Part shown: positions 52,554 to 61,031 of the stretch, in pieces
Layout of the letters: the number at the start of each line of letters is the position of its first letter
Position numbering within the stretch: the first letter of the stretch is position 1
Source of the DNA: Leucobacter exalbidus
Lineage (GTDB): Bacteria; Actinomycetota; Actinomycetes; Actinomycetales; Microbacteriaceae
Length of the DNA stretch: 64,000 bases
NCBI RefSeq assembly: GCF_017834145.1
Contig: NZ_JAFIDA010000001.1
Coordinates: 1-64,000, forward strand
Reading direction: 5' to 3'
Translations under genes and position numbers: made by a program
The notes under the pieces: generated by a model
Seen by the model: only the letters and a program-made list of their open reading frames with translations
What the model was told of the DNA's origin: nothing
The model's database searches: none

Positions 52554-53363
52554 CTACCCGAGCATGCAGGCGCAGTCATCGTGCGGAGTGACCGTCTCAA
52601 AATAGGGCGGCGCATGCACCCGGCCGTGGCTGGTGGGAATAACGATGCGGGTGCGGCGGGCATCTTCTAACCCGCTTTTCCAATCGCGAATCAGCGAGCC
52701 AGCAAAGCCCGCAGCCACACCGGCGGTGCCCGCCGTCTCACTGCGCGGGGTGACGTGCATGAGTTGCGCGGCCATCACCGGGTACGACGGGTCGCGTGAC
52801 ACGAGATCGAGCGCGATACAGGTGTGGCAGGGGCTGCCGGGTGGCTCAATAATGGGGCCAACATGCACCGCGGTGTCGGTGAACCGAATGAGCAGTTGCG
52901 GGATGCCCGCGATCAACCAGCGCTGTGCACGTGCGAGGGGCTCGAGAAACCGCTCGACATGCACCACGAGATCGGGGGATTGCGTTTCGAGTGCGAAATC
53001 GAGCCGGCACAGCCCGGTGCCGGCAAGCGCGGTCGCCAAGCCAGCAACTTCACGGCCGGCGTCGCACACCGCGATGCACAGCGCGGGTGAACCCCGTGCC
53101 GCACGCGCTGACGTGGCGGGGGTGACGAGCGCCGGGGCAAGAGCGGCGAGCACCTCGCGCGCCTCCTGCGCCGAGATCCCCACGGCCCGTGCCGATTCAG
53201 CCACAAGCGCGGGGTCGACGCCGCGCAACAGCGCGTACAGCAGCCGCTGCACACCGGGCGAGGGATCGTGCAAACGTGCGTGCGCGTGTTCAAAACCGAC
53301 GCGCAGGGTGTCGGGATCTTCCCAACACAGCGGCAGATTGGGGTCGATCAGCAGTTCAGACAT
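52554..53363 (-). CDS. ThiF/SagC-like E1-fold protein, nucleotide site degenerate
   Basis: A 269-residue protein of the family found next to uvrD2 in actinobacteria, resembling the E1-like part of cyclodehydratase partner proteins. An N-terminal winged-helix-like part (about 20-90) precedes a Rossmann-like domain. The usual GxGxxG reads CDAGREVAG, so ATP binding is doubtful. Zinc-type cysteines are in SPCHTCIALDL and at the extreme C-terminus (DDCACML). No YcaO, dehydrogenase or precursor peptide gene is nearby. Role unknown. Confidence 0.7.
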   Translation of the reverse strand: MSELLIDPNLPLCWEDPDTLRVGFEHAHARLHDPSPGVQRLLYALLRGVDPALVAESARAVGISAQEAREVLAALAPALVTPATSARAARGSPALCIAVCDAGREVAGLATALAGTGLCRLDFALETQSPDLVVHVERFLEPLARAQRWLIAGIPQLLIRFTDTAVHVGPIIEPPGSPCHTCIALDLVSRDPSYPVMAAQLMHVTPRSETAGTAGVAAGFAGSLIRDWKSGLEDARRTRIVIPTSHGRVHAPPYFETVTPHDDCACMLG

Positions 53364-53458
53364 GCATCGAGTATGCGGCAGAAATACGTACGCTGCGGGT
53401 TATCCACAAGACACTTGTGTGGACCACGAGAACCGCGCTGTGCAGCGATGCTGTGGAC

Positions 53459-53496
53459 GACTCGGGGCGGCACCCACATGGCTGCCGCCCCGAGTC
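53459..53496 (-). terminator. Hairpin after the DUF2342 gene
   Basis: GACTCGGGGCGGCA (53459-53472) pairs perfectly with 53483-53496, with a 10-nt loop. It follows the leftward protease gene; no U-tract. Confidence 0.6.
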
Positions 53497-53516
53497 ACAA
53501 CGTGATGCGTCGCCGA

Positions 53517-54968
53517 TTACTCGGGCTTTGCGCCACCCTCAGCGGGGCCGGCATCGCCGAGCTCTTCGCCCGCCGTGTCATCGCTTGCCGCGTCATCGAC
53601 GTGCGGGGGCAGCGAGCCGTCGAGCAGCCGCGCGAGCGCCTCATCAAACTCGTCGGCCTCGGTCGTGGCGGTATCGCCCGCAAGCCCGAGCCGCTCGAGC
53701 AACCGGGCGGGGTGATCGAGCTCTTCGCCCGTCGGCAACAGATCGGGGTGCGCCCACAGGCCGTCGCGCAGGGCCTGCGAGCCGTTCTCAGACACAAGTC
53801 GCCACAGCGCCGCGGCCTCGCGCAGTCGTCGCGGCCGCAGCTCGAGCCCAACGAGGGAGGAGAATGCGTGCTCAGCGGGGCCGCCGGTCGCGCGGCGACG
53901 GCGCACCATCTCAGCGATAGCCTCGGCACCGGGGATGCGCTTGGCCGCCTCAGCGGTGACGACATCGACCCAGCCCTCAACGAGCGCAAGCATTGTCTCG
54001 AGGCGAGCGTGAGCCGCCTCCTGTGCCTCGGTCTTGGGCGGAATCAGTGCGCCGCCCGCGATCAGTTCTTGAATCTGCTCGGGGTGCTCGGGGTCAAGAT
54101 CTTGCGCGAATTCCTGAATGCGGTCGTGGTCGATGCGAATGCCACGCGCATAGTCGGTGATCGCGGTCAACAGGTGCAGGCGCAGCCACTTTGTGTGGCG
54201 GAACAGCCTGGCGTGTGCCAGCTCGCGCACGGCGAGATACAACACCACGGTGTCGAGGGACTGGTCGAGCCCCTCGGCAAACTTCGCGACGCTTGCGGGC
54301 AGCAAAGCACCGCCCTCGCGGCCGGGGCCCGACAACAGCGGAATACCCACATCGCCGGCCGAGACGACCTCGCCCGAGAGCTTGCCGATGATGGTGCCCA
54401 GCTGCACGGCGAATAGGGCGCCGCCGACGCTGCGCAGCATCGGGGTGGCGCCGCGCAGGGCGTCACCAAATTCTTCGGGCATCTGCTGGTCGAGGGCGCT
54501 CATGAGTGCGCCGGTGATCGAATCGGCAACGGGCTCGGCGAGCGCGATCCAGGTGTCGACGGTCTGCTGCACCCACTCGATGCGGTTCAGTACGCGTGGG
54601 GCGTCGGGCGTGGGCCCGAGCTCAGTGGCCTCGTCAAGCCATAGCGCTGCGACGGGGAAGGCACGCAGGGAAGGGGCCGAATCTGCGGCGGGTGCGCCGT
54701 CACTTGCGACCTCGATCGCGGTGCGCCGGGTCACTGACCAGTCGATGCCATCGCTCGGGTTTTGCATCGCGCCCTGGAGTGTGCTGAACAGATTCTGCAG
54801 CGTCGCAGGGTCAATCGGAATTCCCGCGGCCTTCGCGAACTGCTCGGCGTCTGCGGGGCTGTTTGCTTGGCCGTTGCCGGCAAACATGTCGCGCAGCAGG
54901 CGCTGAAGCTCCTCGAAGTCGGGGCCGTTGCCGGAGTCTTCTGGACGGTTGTTGTCGCCAGTTCCCAT
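53517..54968 (-). CDS. DUF2342 zinc-dependent metalloprotease family
   Basis: A 483-residue protein of the actinobacterial DUF2342 family. The central helix reads LAVRELAHARLFRHTKWLR, the family's metal motif (REAAH-like, here RELAH), and LLSGPGREGGALLPASVAKF precedes it. The N-terminus is polar and the C-terminal 60 residues acidic. AAGGAG lies 8 nt before the ATG. It sits divergent from the PDZ-Lon gene, as in mycobacteria, and may act in the same proteolytic system. Confidence 0.85.
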   Translation of the reverse strand: MGTGDNNRPEDSGNGPDFEELQRLLRDMFAGNGQANSPADAEQFAKAAGIPIDPATLQNLFSTLQGAMQNPSDGIDWSVTRRTAIEVASDGAPAADSAPSLRAFPVAALWLDEATELGPTPDAPRVLNRIEWVQQTVDTWIALAEPVADSITGALMSALDQQMPEEFGDALRGATPMLRSVGGALFAVQLGTIIGKLSGEVVSAGDVGIPLLSGPGREGGALLPASVAKFAEGLDQSLDTVVLYLAVRELAHARLFRHTKWLRLHLLTAITDYARGIRIDHDRIQEFAQDLDPEHPEQIQELIAGGALIPPKTEAQEAAHARLETMLALVEGWVDVVTAEAAKRIPGAEAIAEMVRRRRATGGPAEHAFSSLVGLELRPRRLREAAALWRLVSENGSQALRDGLWAHPDLLPTGEELDHPARLLERLGLAGDTATTEADEFDEALARLLDGSLPPHVDDAASDDTAGEELGDAGPAEGGAKPE

Positions 54969-55131
54969 GTCTATGCTCCTTCAGGTCGGTGCAACTTTAA
55001 CGGTACGGCACACGGCCAGAAACTGCCTGCTAGATTGGCGAGCGATCGACGTGTTGCGTTGCGCCGTGTGCGAACAGTGCACGGCAGCGGCCGCATGTGA
55101 GCCCCGCGCACCACTCAACGAAAGAAGCCGT

Positions 55132-56283
55132 GTGACCCTCGAACCGAAGCCCCACGAGCCCCTCCCTGTGCGCAGCCGCGCGGCGAATGTGTGGGCGAGC
55201 GTGCGCGGATTCGTGCGGCGTAACCGCACCGAATCTGTGGTGATGCTGATCGCCCTCGTTGTGTTTGCGAGCGCGGTGATCCCGTCACCGTTCGCGATCG
55301 AACGCCCGGGCCCGGTCGTTGATGTGCTGGGCGATATCGAGCTCGAGGGCGAGGCCGTGCCCGTGCTGAAGGTGGAGGGGGAACGCGAGACCGCGTCCTC
55401 GCACCAAGCCAACGAGGGCGCCCTGAACCTGCTCACGGTCTCGATTGCGGGCAGCCCGCAGCAGCCACTGGGCTGGCTCGCGCTGATCCCCGCCCTGTTT
55501 GACCCGTCGCAAAAGATCGCTCGCGTGGCCGAGTATTACCCCGAGGGCGTCACGGTCGAGCAGCGCGAGGAGTACAACTCACTGCAGATGGATGCGTCAC
55601 AGGTACAGGCCGCGGCGGCCGCGTTCACCCAGCTCGGGCTCGAGGTGGGCACCACCCTCAGCATCGGCGGCGTGGACGAAGCGGGCCCGGCCGCAGGCAA
55701 GCTGAAAACAGGCGACGTGCTCAACAAAGTCAACGGTGAACCGCTGCAGAACTTCGAACAGCTGCTCGAGACCGTATCTGCGGCAGACGGGCCGATCGAG
55801 TTCGAGATTGCGCGCGAGGGCGAGATCCGGATCGAAAGTGTGCAGCCCAAGGCCCCTGGCCCCGGTGAAGACCCGCGCCTGGGCGTCGTGATCAGCACGA
55901 CCTTCGAGCTGCCGCAGCAGGTCGACATCAGCGTGCCCAACATTGGTGGGCCGAGCGCCGGGCTCATCTTTGGGCTCGCCATTCTCGACCGGCTGGGCGA
56001 GACCTCCACCCTCAACGGGCTCACCGTGTCGGGCACGGGCACCCTCAACGCGCGCGGCGAGGTGGGCGCGATCGGGGGATTGACACAGAAAGCCTGGGCT
56101 GCATCGCAAGCCGAAAGTGACCTGTTTTTGATGCCGATGGCCAACTGCGGCGATGTCGAGGGGTTTCCCTCTGATCTGACGGTGGCCCCTGTGGCCACGC
56201 TCGCCGAGGCTGAAGCCGCGCTCGAATCAGCCGCCGCGGGGCATGCGGTCGCGGGCCTCGAACGGTGCGGCCTGGAGGGCTAA
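55132..56283 (+). CDS. PDZ and Lon-type serine protease, membrane-anchored
   Basis: One N-terminal membrane helix (about 36-55) anchors an extracytoplasmic PDZ domain (about 160-250) and a C-terminal Lon protease domain. The Lon dyad serine is in GGPSAGLIFGLAIL and the lysine in IGGLTQKAWAA. IERPGPVVDVLG after the helix is the family's N-terminal signature. The GTG at 55132 with GAAAGAAG upstream is chosen; the longer frame reads through the DUF2342 promoter. It is homologous to Rv3194c. Confidence 0.92.
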   Translation: MTLEPKPHEPLPVRSRAANVWASVRGFVRRNRTESVVMLIALVVFASAVIPSPFAIERPGPVVDVLGDIELEGEAVPVLKVEGERETASSHQANEGALNLLTVSIAGSPQQPLGWLALIPALFDPSQKIARVAEYYPEGVTVEQREEYNSLQMDASQVQAAAAAFTQLGLEVGTTLSIGGVDEAGPAAGKLKTGDVLNKVNGEPLQNFEQLLETVSAADGPIEFEIAREGEIRIESVQPKAPGPGEDPRLGVVISTTFELPQQVDISVPNIGGPSAGLIFGLAILDRLGETSTLNGLTVSGTGTLNARGEVGAIGGLTQKAWAASQAESDLFLMPMANCGDVEGFPSDLTVAPVATLAEAEAALESAAAGHAVAGLERCGLEG

Positions 56284-56414
56284 TCGGGCGGGGTTACGCT
56301 GCGGGCGCACCACGGCAATTGTCAGGCCTAATGGCGGGCTGAACGATAGGCTGAATGGATAGACAGCGCCCGGCACCGACGGGCGCGTGCTCGGACAGGA
56401 AGTTATACAGAGAC

Positions 56415-59400
56415 GTGACCGACCAGAACATTAATGCTCAGGCCGCCCGTCCGCGCCGGTTGTCACCGCTTGCGGTGACCATCGTGATCGTGGTGGCCCT
56501 TATCCTCGGCTTCCTCGCGGCAGCCGCAGTGATCACCGAAGTGCTGTGGTATCGACAGGTAGATTTCCTGCCGGTGTTGACCACGCAGTGGATAGCCGCC
56601 GCCTCGATGTTTGTGATCGGCTTCCTCGGATTGGCCGTACCCGTATTCTTTGCGATTGATATTGCCTATCGCAAGCGCCCGGTATATGCGCGTTTGACCG
56701 CGCAGCTCGACCGCTACCAAGAGCTGTTTGAGCCGCTGCGCAGGCTCGTGAAGTGGGCCCTGCCCATTCTCGTTGGCCTCTTTGGTGGCTTTGCGGCGGC
56801 CGCGAACTGGCAGCGTGCCCTGTTGTGGCTCAACAGTGAGAACACGGGGGAGAAAGACGCGCAGTTCGGTCTTGACGTCTCCTTCTTCATGTTTGATCTG
56901 CCGATGCTGCAGAGCATTGTTGCCTTTGCTTCAGCGGTTGTGCTGCTGTCGCTCATCGCGGGCGTTGCCACCAGCTACCTGTACGGCGGCATCTCGTTCT
57001 CAGGCCGCGATGTGCGCGTCTCGAAGGCCACCCGTATTCAGGCCGCGATTCTTGCCACGGTCTACCTGCTGCTGCAGGCGGTCAGCCTGTGGCTCGACCA
57101 GTACCGTGCGCTGACGGGCACCGAGGGCCTGCGCACCGGCGCCATGTTCCAAGACGTGCACGCGCTGATCCCCGGCAAGCAGATCCTTGCGGGCATCGCG
57201 ATCATCATCGCCGTGCTGTTCCTCGTGACGGCCTTCACCGGCAAGTGGCGCCTGCCCGTGATCGGCACCGCCCTGTTCCTCGTATCGAGCATCGTGCTGG
57301 GCATGGGCTACCCGTGGGCTGTGCAGCAGTTCCAGGTACAGCCTGACGAGAAGAGCCTCGAGTCTGAATATATTCAGCGCAATATTGATGCCACACGCAC
57401 CGCGTACGGCATCGACAGTGTGAAGACCGAGCGTTACGACGCTGTCACCGACGCTGAGCCCGGTGCGCTGCGTAACGACGCCGCCACCACCGCGAACATT
57501 CGCATCATTGACCCCGAGGTCGTCTCACCGACCTTCGCGCAGCTTGAGCAGATCAAGCAGTACTACCAGTTCCCCAAGTCGCTGAACGTTGACCGTTACG
57601 AGATCGACGGCAAGATCGAAGATACGGTGTCGGCTATTCGCGACATCGATATTCGTGACCAGACTGGTTGGTACAACCGCACTCTCGTGTACACCCACGG
57701 TTACGGCCTCGTCGCCGCATACGGCAACCAGCGCTCTGCAGGCGGTGAGCCCGTCTTCCTCGAAAGCGGCATCCCGTCAAGCGGCAAGCTGGGCAAGTTC
57801 GAGCCGCGCGTGTACTTCGGTTTGAACTCTCCCGCCTACTCCATCGTGGGTGGCGAGCGGAAGAAGTCGATCGAGCTCGATTTCCCGGCTGACGCTGAAA
57901 GCACTGCCGAAGCCGTCGTCGATGACGCGGTTCCCGCAGACGAAGCTGACGCCGCAGCAGTGCCCGAGGTAACTGCTGAAGAGCAGGCCGCCACTGACGC
58001 CGCTGAAGAAGCTGCCGATGAGGCTGCCGCGGCCGAAGCCGAAAAGCAGAACATGACCACGTTCTCAGGTGACGGTGGACCGAAGCTCGACAACCTGTTC
58101 ACGAAGCTGATCTATGCCCTGAAGTTCCAGGACATGGAGGTGCTCTTGTCGGGTGCCGTGGTTGACGGTTCGCAGGTGCTCTACGACCGTAACCCGGTTG
58201 ACCGCGTCAAGAAGGTCGCCCCGTACCTCACGATCGATGACTCACCGTACTCTTCGGTGGTTGACGGCCGCATCGTATGGATCATCGACGGCTACACCAC
58301 GTCGGCTGACTACCCGTACTCTGAAATGACCGACATGAACGCGGCGCTGGTTGACTCCGTTGACCGCGAGCGCAACCCGCTGCCGAAGCCGATCAACTAC
58401 ATTCGCAACTCGGTGAAGGCTACCGTTGACGCGTATGACGGTTCGATCAAGCTGTACGCGTGGGATGCCGAAGACCCGCTGCTGAAGTCGTGGGGCAAGA
58501 TCTTCCCCGGCACGCTGTCGAGCGTCTCTGAGATGAGCGGCGAGCTCATGAGCCACGTGCGTTACCCCTCTGACCTGTTCAAGGTGCAGCGCGCGATGCT
58601 CGGCGAATACCACGTGACCACTCCCGACGCGTTCTACTCGGCAGAGGACAAGTGGCGTACGCCTAATGATCCGGTTGCTTCGTCGCAGGCTGCGGCGCAG
58701 AAGTTCTTGCAGCCTCCCTACTACCTGACGCTCGCGGCGGGTGCCAAGGCTGACCCGAACTACTCGATCTACTCGACGTACATTCCGGCAGCAGAGGGGG
58801 AGACCGCGCGAGATATTCTCACGGGCTACCTCGCTGCGAACTCGAATGCGGGTACCGAAGCTGGCAAGGTCTCTGACGAATACGGTTCGTTGAAGCTGCT
58901 GACGCTCCCCAAGAGTAACTCGATCCCCGGCCCCGGCCAGGTACAGAACAGCTTCACCACCGACTCGAAGGTGTCGAACCTGCTGAACATTCTGCGCCAG
59001 GGCGAAACCGACGTGATCAGCGGTAACCTGCTGACACTGCCGGTGGGTGGCGGGCTGCTCTACGTGCAGCCGGTCTACGTTCAGGCGAAGACGGGCACGA
59101 GTTTCCCGATCCTGCAGAAGGTGCTCGTCTCCTTCGGTGACCAGATCGCCTTCGAGGACACCCTGGATGGCGCGCTCGACGCGCTCTTCAACGGTGACTC
59201 AGGGGCGCACGCCGGTGACGGCGACGTGGTGGTCGACGAGAACGAGCCGGCCGATGAATCGGAAGCCCCGGCTGACGATAAGGAATCCGGATCGACCGGC
59301 GGCGGCTCAGGCGCTGCGATGTCGCTTGATGACGCACTGAAGCAGATGCAGACCGCGTTCAAGGATCGTGACGCTGCTATGAAGAAGGGCGACTGGGCCG

Positions 59401-59462
59401 CATACGGCGTCGCTGACGAGAAGGTAAAGGTAGCGCTTGAAGCGGCACTCGCCGCTGAGTAG
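56415..59462 (+). CDS. UPF0182 family integral membrane protein
   Basis: A very large membrane protein (1015 residues by this start) with about seven N-terminal helices up to about residue 310 and a long extracytoplasmic domain. Conserved runs include GMGYPWAVQQFQVQPDE, YIQRNIDATRTAYGI, VYTHGYGLVAAYG and PGPGQVQNSF. A 50-residue acidic Ala/Glu run at about 510-560 and an acidic Gly/Ser run near the C-terminus are low complexity. Function unknown; it follows PDZ-Lon in all relatives I know. The GTG at 56415 has AGGAAG upstream; a TAGGCT at 56347-56352 would make a leader of about 55 nt. Confidence 0.92.
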   Translation: MTDQNINAQAARPRRLSPLAVTIVIVVALILGFLAAAAVITEVLWYRQVDFLPVLTTQWIAAASMFVIGFLGLAVPVFFAIDIAYRKRPVYARLTAQLDRYQELFEPLRRLVKWALPILVGLFGGFAAAANWQRALLWLNSENTGEKDAQFGLDVSFFMFDLPMLQSIVAFASAVVLLSLIAGVATSYLYGGISFSGRDVRVSKATRIQAAILATVYLLLQAVSLWLDQYRALTGTEGLRTGAMFQDVHALIPGKQILAGIAIIIAVLFLVTAFTGKWRLPVIGTALFLVSSIVLGMGYPWAVQQFQVQPDEKSLESEYIQRNIDATRTAYGIDSVKTERYDAVTDAEPGALRNDAATTANIRIIDPEVVSPTFAQLEQIKQYYQFPKSLNVDRYEIDGKIEDTVSAIRDIDIRDQTGWYNRTLVYTHGYGLVAAYGNQRSAGGEPVFLESGIPSSGKLGKFEPRVYFGLNSPAYSIVGGERKKSIELDFPADAESTAEAVVDDAVPADEADAAAVPEVTAEEQAATDAAEEAADEAAAAEAEKQNMTTFSGDGGPKLDNLFTKLIYALKFQDMEVLLSGAVVDGSQVLYDRNPVDRVKKVAPYLTIDDSPYSSVVDGRIVWIIDGYTTSADYPYSEMTDMNAALVDSVDRERNPLPKPINYIRNSVKATVDAYDGSIKLYAWDAEDPLLKSWGKIFPGTLSSVSEMSGELMSHVRYPSDLFKVQRAMLGEYHVTTPDAFYSAEDKWRTPNDPVASSQAAAQKFLQPPYYLTLAAGAKADPNYSIYSTYIPAAEGETARDILTGYLAANSNAGTEAGKVSDEYGSLKLLTLPKSNSIPGPGQVQNSFTTDSKVSNLLNILRQGETDVISGNLLTLPVGGGLLYVQPVYVQAKTGTSFPILQKVLVSFGDQIAFEDTLDGALDALFNGDSGAHAGDGDVVVDENEPADESEAPADDKESGSTGGGSGAAMSLDDALKQMQTAFKDRDAAMKKGDWAAYGVADEKVKVALEAALAAE

Positions 59463-59469
59463 CGAGACC

Positions 59470-59537
59470 GCGCGGCGACCGTAACGGTCGCCGCGCACCA
59501 CACACAAATACGGGGCCCGGCATGATGCCGGGCCCCG
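59470..59537. terminator. Tandem hairpins between UPF0182 and methyltransferase genes
   Basis: First stem: GCGCGGCGACCGT (59470-59482) with 59484-59496. Second stem: CGGGGCCCGGCA (59511-59522) with 59526-59537 and a TGA loop. Neither has a clear U-tract; together they separate two convergent genes. Confidence 0.65.
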
Positions 59538-59558
59538 CATTCGTGTCTCTACGGGAGG

Positions 59559-60287
59559 CTAGTGAGCGTCGGGGCGCTGAAACACCAGTAACGCGTCTGC
59601 GACGAGATCGTGGGGCAGACGATCCCAGTGGATCGGCACGGTCTCCACGTGGGAGAGATGCTCGCTGAGCACCCCGGTGCAGTCATGAATGAGCTGCGTC
59701 GTATGGTCCCTGAAATGAATATCGGCCACATTCCACACCACGAAGCCGCCCGGCCTTACGGCGCGCGCACACTGGGCGGCCACGAGCCCCAACTCGGCAA
59801 GATATCTGCCGTAGTCACCGCCGTCACGCTCGTACGCGGTGAGCGGGTCAGCCTCATGATCATGCTCCGTCATATACGGGGGAGACGTGAGAATGAGATC
59901 AACCGGTGCCTGGCGCTGCGCCTCGGGGGTTTCGACGAGCAGCCTGAGGAGTTCTCTGGCGTCCCCCTCGATCACGAGAGCGCGCGGTACGCGGGCGCTG
60001 AGGGGCTCTACACGCTCGGGCAGCAACTCGATACCGATCGCTGCGCGGCCGAGTGCGGTGGCGCGCTCGAGCGTCGTACCGAACCCAGCGAAGGGATCGA
60101 AGACTGTGTGGCCGGGTTCGCTGTACGTCGCGATCACGTGTTCAGCGATCGACGCCAGCATATGCACGTCTTCGTCGGTCTCGGGCAGGCGCTCGGCGAG
60201 AAAATCAGCGTGAATCGCGTGCAGGCCAGAAGCGGGCTGAACTGAGTGAACGGTTGGCGCGCAAAGGGAAGACTGGTCGGCAAGCAT
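59559..60287 (-). CDS. DNA/RNA amino-methyltransferase with TSPPY motif, solitary
   Basis: A 242-residue SAM-dependent methylase with motif I FDPFAGFGTTLERA first (about 63-76) and motif IV LTSPPYMTEHD later (about 133-143). This order fits gamma-class N6-adenine, N4-cytosine or TRM11-like RNA enzymes. No target-recognition insert of normal size and no restriction partner is present. ATG start 7 nt from a TAGACT box, back-to-back with the next gene's promoter. Confidence 0.82.
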   Translation of the reverse strand: MLADQSSLCAPTVHSVQPASGLHAIHADFLAERLPETDEDVHMLASIAEHVIATYSEPGHTVFDPFAGFGTTLERATALGRAAIGIELLPERVEPLSARVPRALVIEGDARELLRLLVETPEAQRQAPVDLILTSPPYMTEHDHEADPLTAYERDGGDYGRYLAELGLVAAQCARAVRPGGFVVWNVADIHFRDHTTQLIHDCTGVLSEHLSHVETVPIHWDRLPHDLVADALLVFQRPDAH

Positions 60288-60294
60288 CCCGTGC

Positions 60295-60300
60295 AGTCTA
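60295..60300 (-). promoter_or_regulatory. -10 box of the methyltransferase gene
   Basis: TAGACT on the minus strand, 7 nt before the ATG at 60287; 24 bp from the opposing box. Confidence 0.5.
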
Positions 60301-60324
60301 GCTGGGGGAGATGCGTGGTGCAGA

Positions 60325-60330
60325 TAGTAT
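60325..60330 (+). promoter_or_regulatory. -10 box of the 60338 membrane protein gene
   Basis: TAGTAT, 7 nt before the ATG at 60338. Confidence 0.55.
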
Positions 60331-60337
60331 GGGCATC

Positions 60338-60784
60338 ATGGCTCAGCCCGCGCACGGTCGCGACCCCAAAGACAATCCGACCCGTGCCCAGCGGCGGGAG
60401 TACTACCGCGGCATCCCCGAGCGTGAGGCCGCGAGAAACGGCATGACTCTAGCCGAGTATAAGAAGTATGCATCGATGTCGGGTGAGACCTCACACAAGC
60501 TGCACCAGCCGGTTGGACTGATTGTGACGGCGGCCATTATCAGCGTGCTCACGGGCGCGATCGTGGTGACGGCGATCGTGCAATGGGCGCTACACCAGGT
60601 GAATCTTCTTGAGTCGATCTGGGTGATCGTGCTCGTACTCGTTGCGCTGTCGGTATCCTCTTGGTTCTATGCGTTTCACGAGATGCGAACGGCGCGCAAC
60701 CGGCGAAACGACGGCGTAACCCTGCGCCCCTCGGGGCACGCTGCGACAATTGACGGGCCTGATCCGGGCGGCCCGGTCATCTGA
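60338..60784 (+). CDS. Small two-span membrane protein, unknown
   Basis: A 148-residue protein with a polar 55-residue N-terminus, two membrane helices (about 57-81 and 90-108) and a polar tail. The leaderless-type start at 60338 (AQPAHGRD) is preferred over the longer frame from 60311. No domain recognised. Confidence 0.7.
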   Translation: MAQPAHGRDPKDNPTRAQRREYYRGIPEREAARNGMTLAEYKKYASMSGETSHKLHQPVGLIVTAAIISVLTGAIVVTAIVQWALHQVNLLESIWVIVLVLVALSVSSWFYAFHEMRTARNRRNDGVTLRPSGHAATIDGPDPGGPVI

Positions 60785-60799
60785 GCGCTGAGGCAAAGC

Positions 60800-60841
60800 G
60801 AAAGGCCCCTGATCTGGTTTTCACCTGATCAGGGGCCTTTC
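60800..60841. terminator. Bidirectional rho-independent terminator
   Basis: GAAAGGCCCCTGATC (60800-60814) pairs with 60827-60841 over 15 bp; CCTTTCTC on the plus strand and CCTTTCGCTTT on the minus strand serve as U-tracts. It ends both the membrane protein gene and the tRNA. Confidence 0.85.
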
Positions 60842-60847
60842 TCACAG

Positions 60848-60921
60848 TTGCGGGAGCAGGATTTGAACCTACGACCTCCGGGTTATGAGCCCGGCGAGCT
60901 ACCGAACTGCTCCATCCCGCG
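60848..60921 (-). tRNA. Initiator tRNA-fMet (CAU)
   Basis: A 74-nt cloverleaf on the minus strand. The first base C1 faces A72, the mismatch that marks initiator tRNAs, and the anticodon stem ends in three G-C pairs around CTCATAA (anticodon CAU at 60885-60887). The TPsiC arm reads GGTTCAAATCC. The 3' CCA is not encoded. Confidence 0.97.
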
Positions 60922-61031
60922 TTACAAGAGTTAACATTACCAGGGGTGCACTGAGGCGACGATTCGTGGTGATTATGCGGCGATTCGCGCGGAGCTGTGT
61001 GTGCATGGAGGAGCGCTGTGAATTCTGCGGG

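Noticed and set aside
52554-53363. Thiazole/oxazole peptide (TOMM) biosynthesis cluster
   Set aside because: No YcaO, flavin dehydrogenase or precursor peptide frame is found nearby, and the location is the standard actinobacterial one beside uvrD2.
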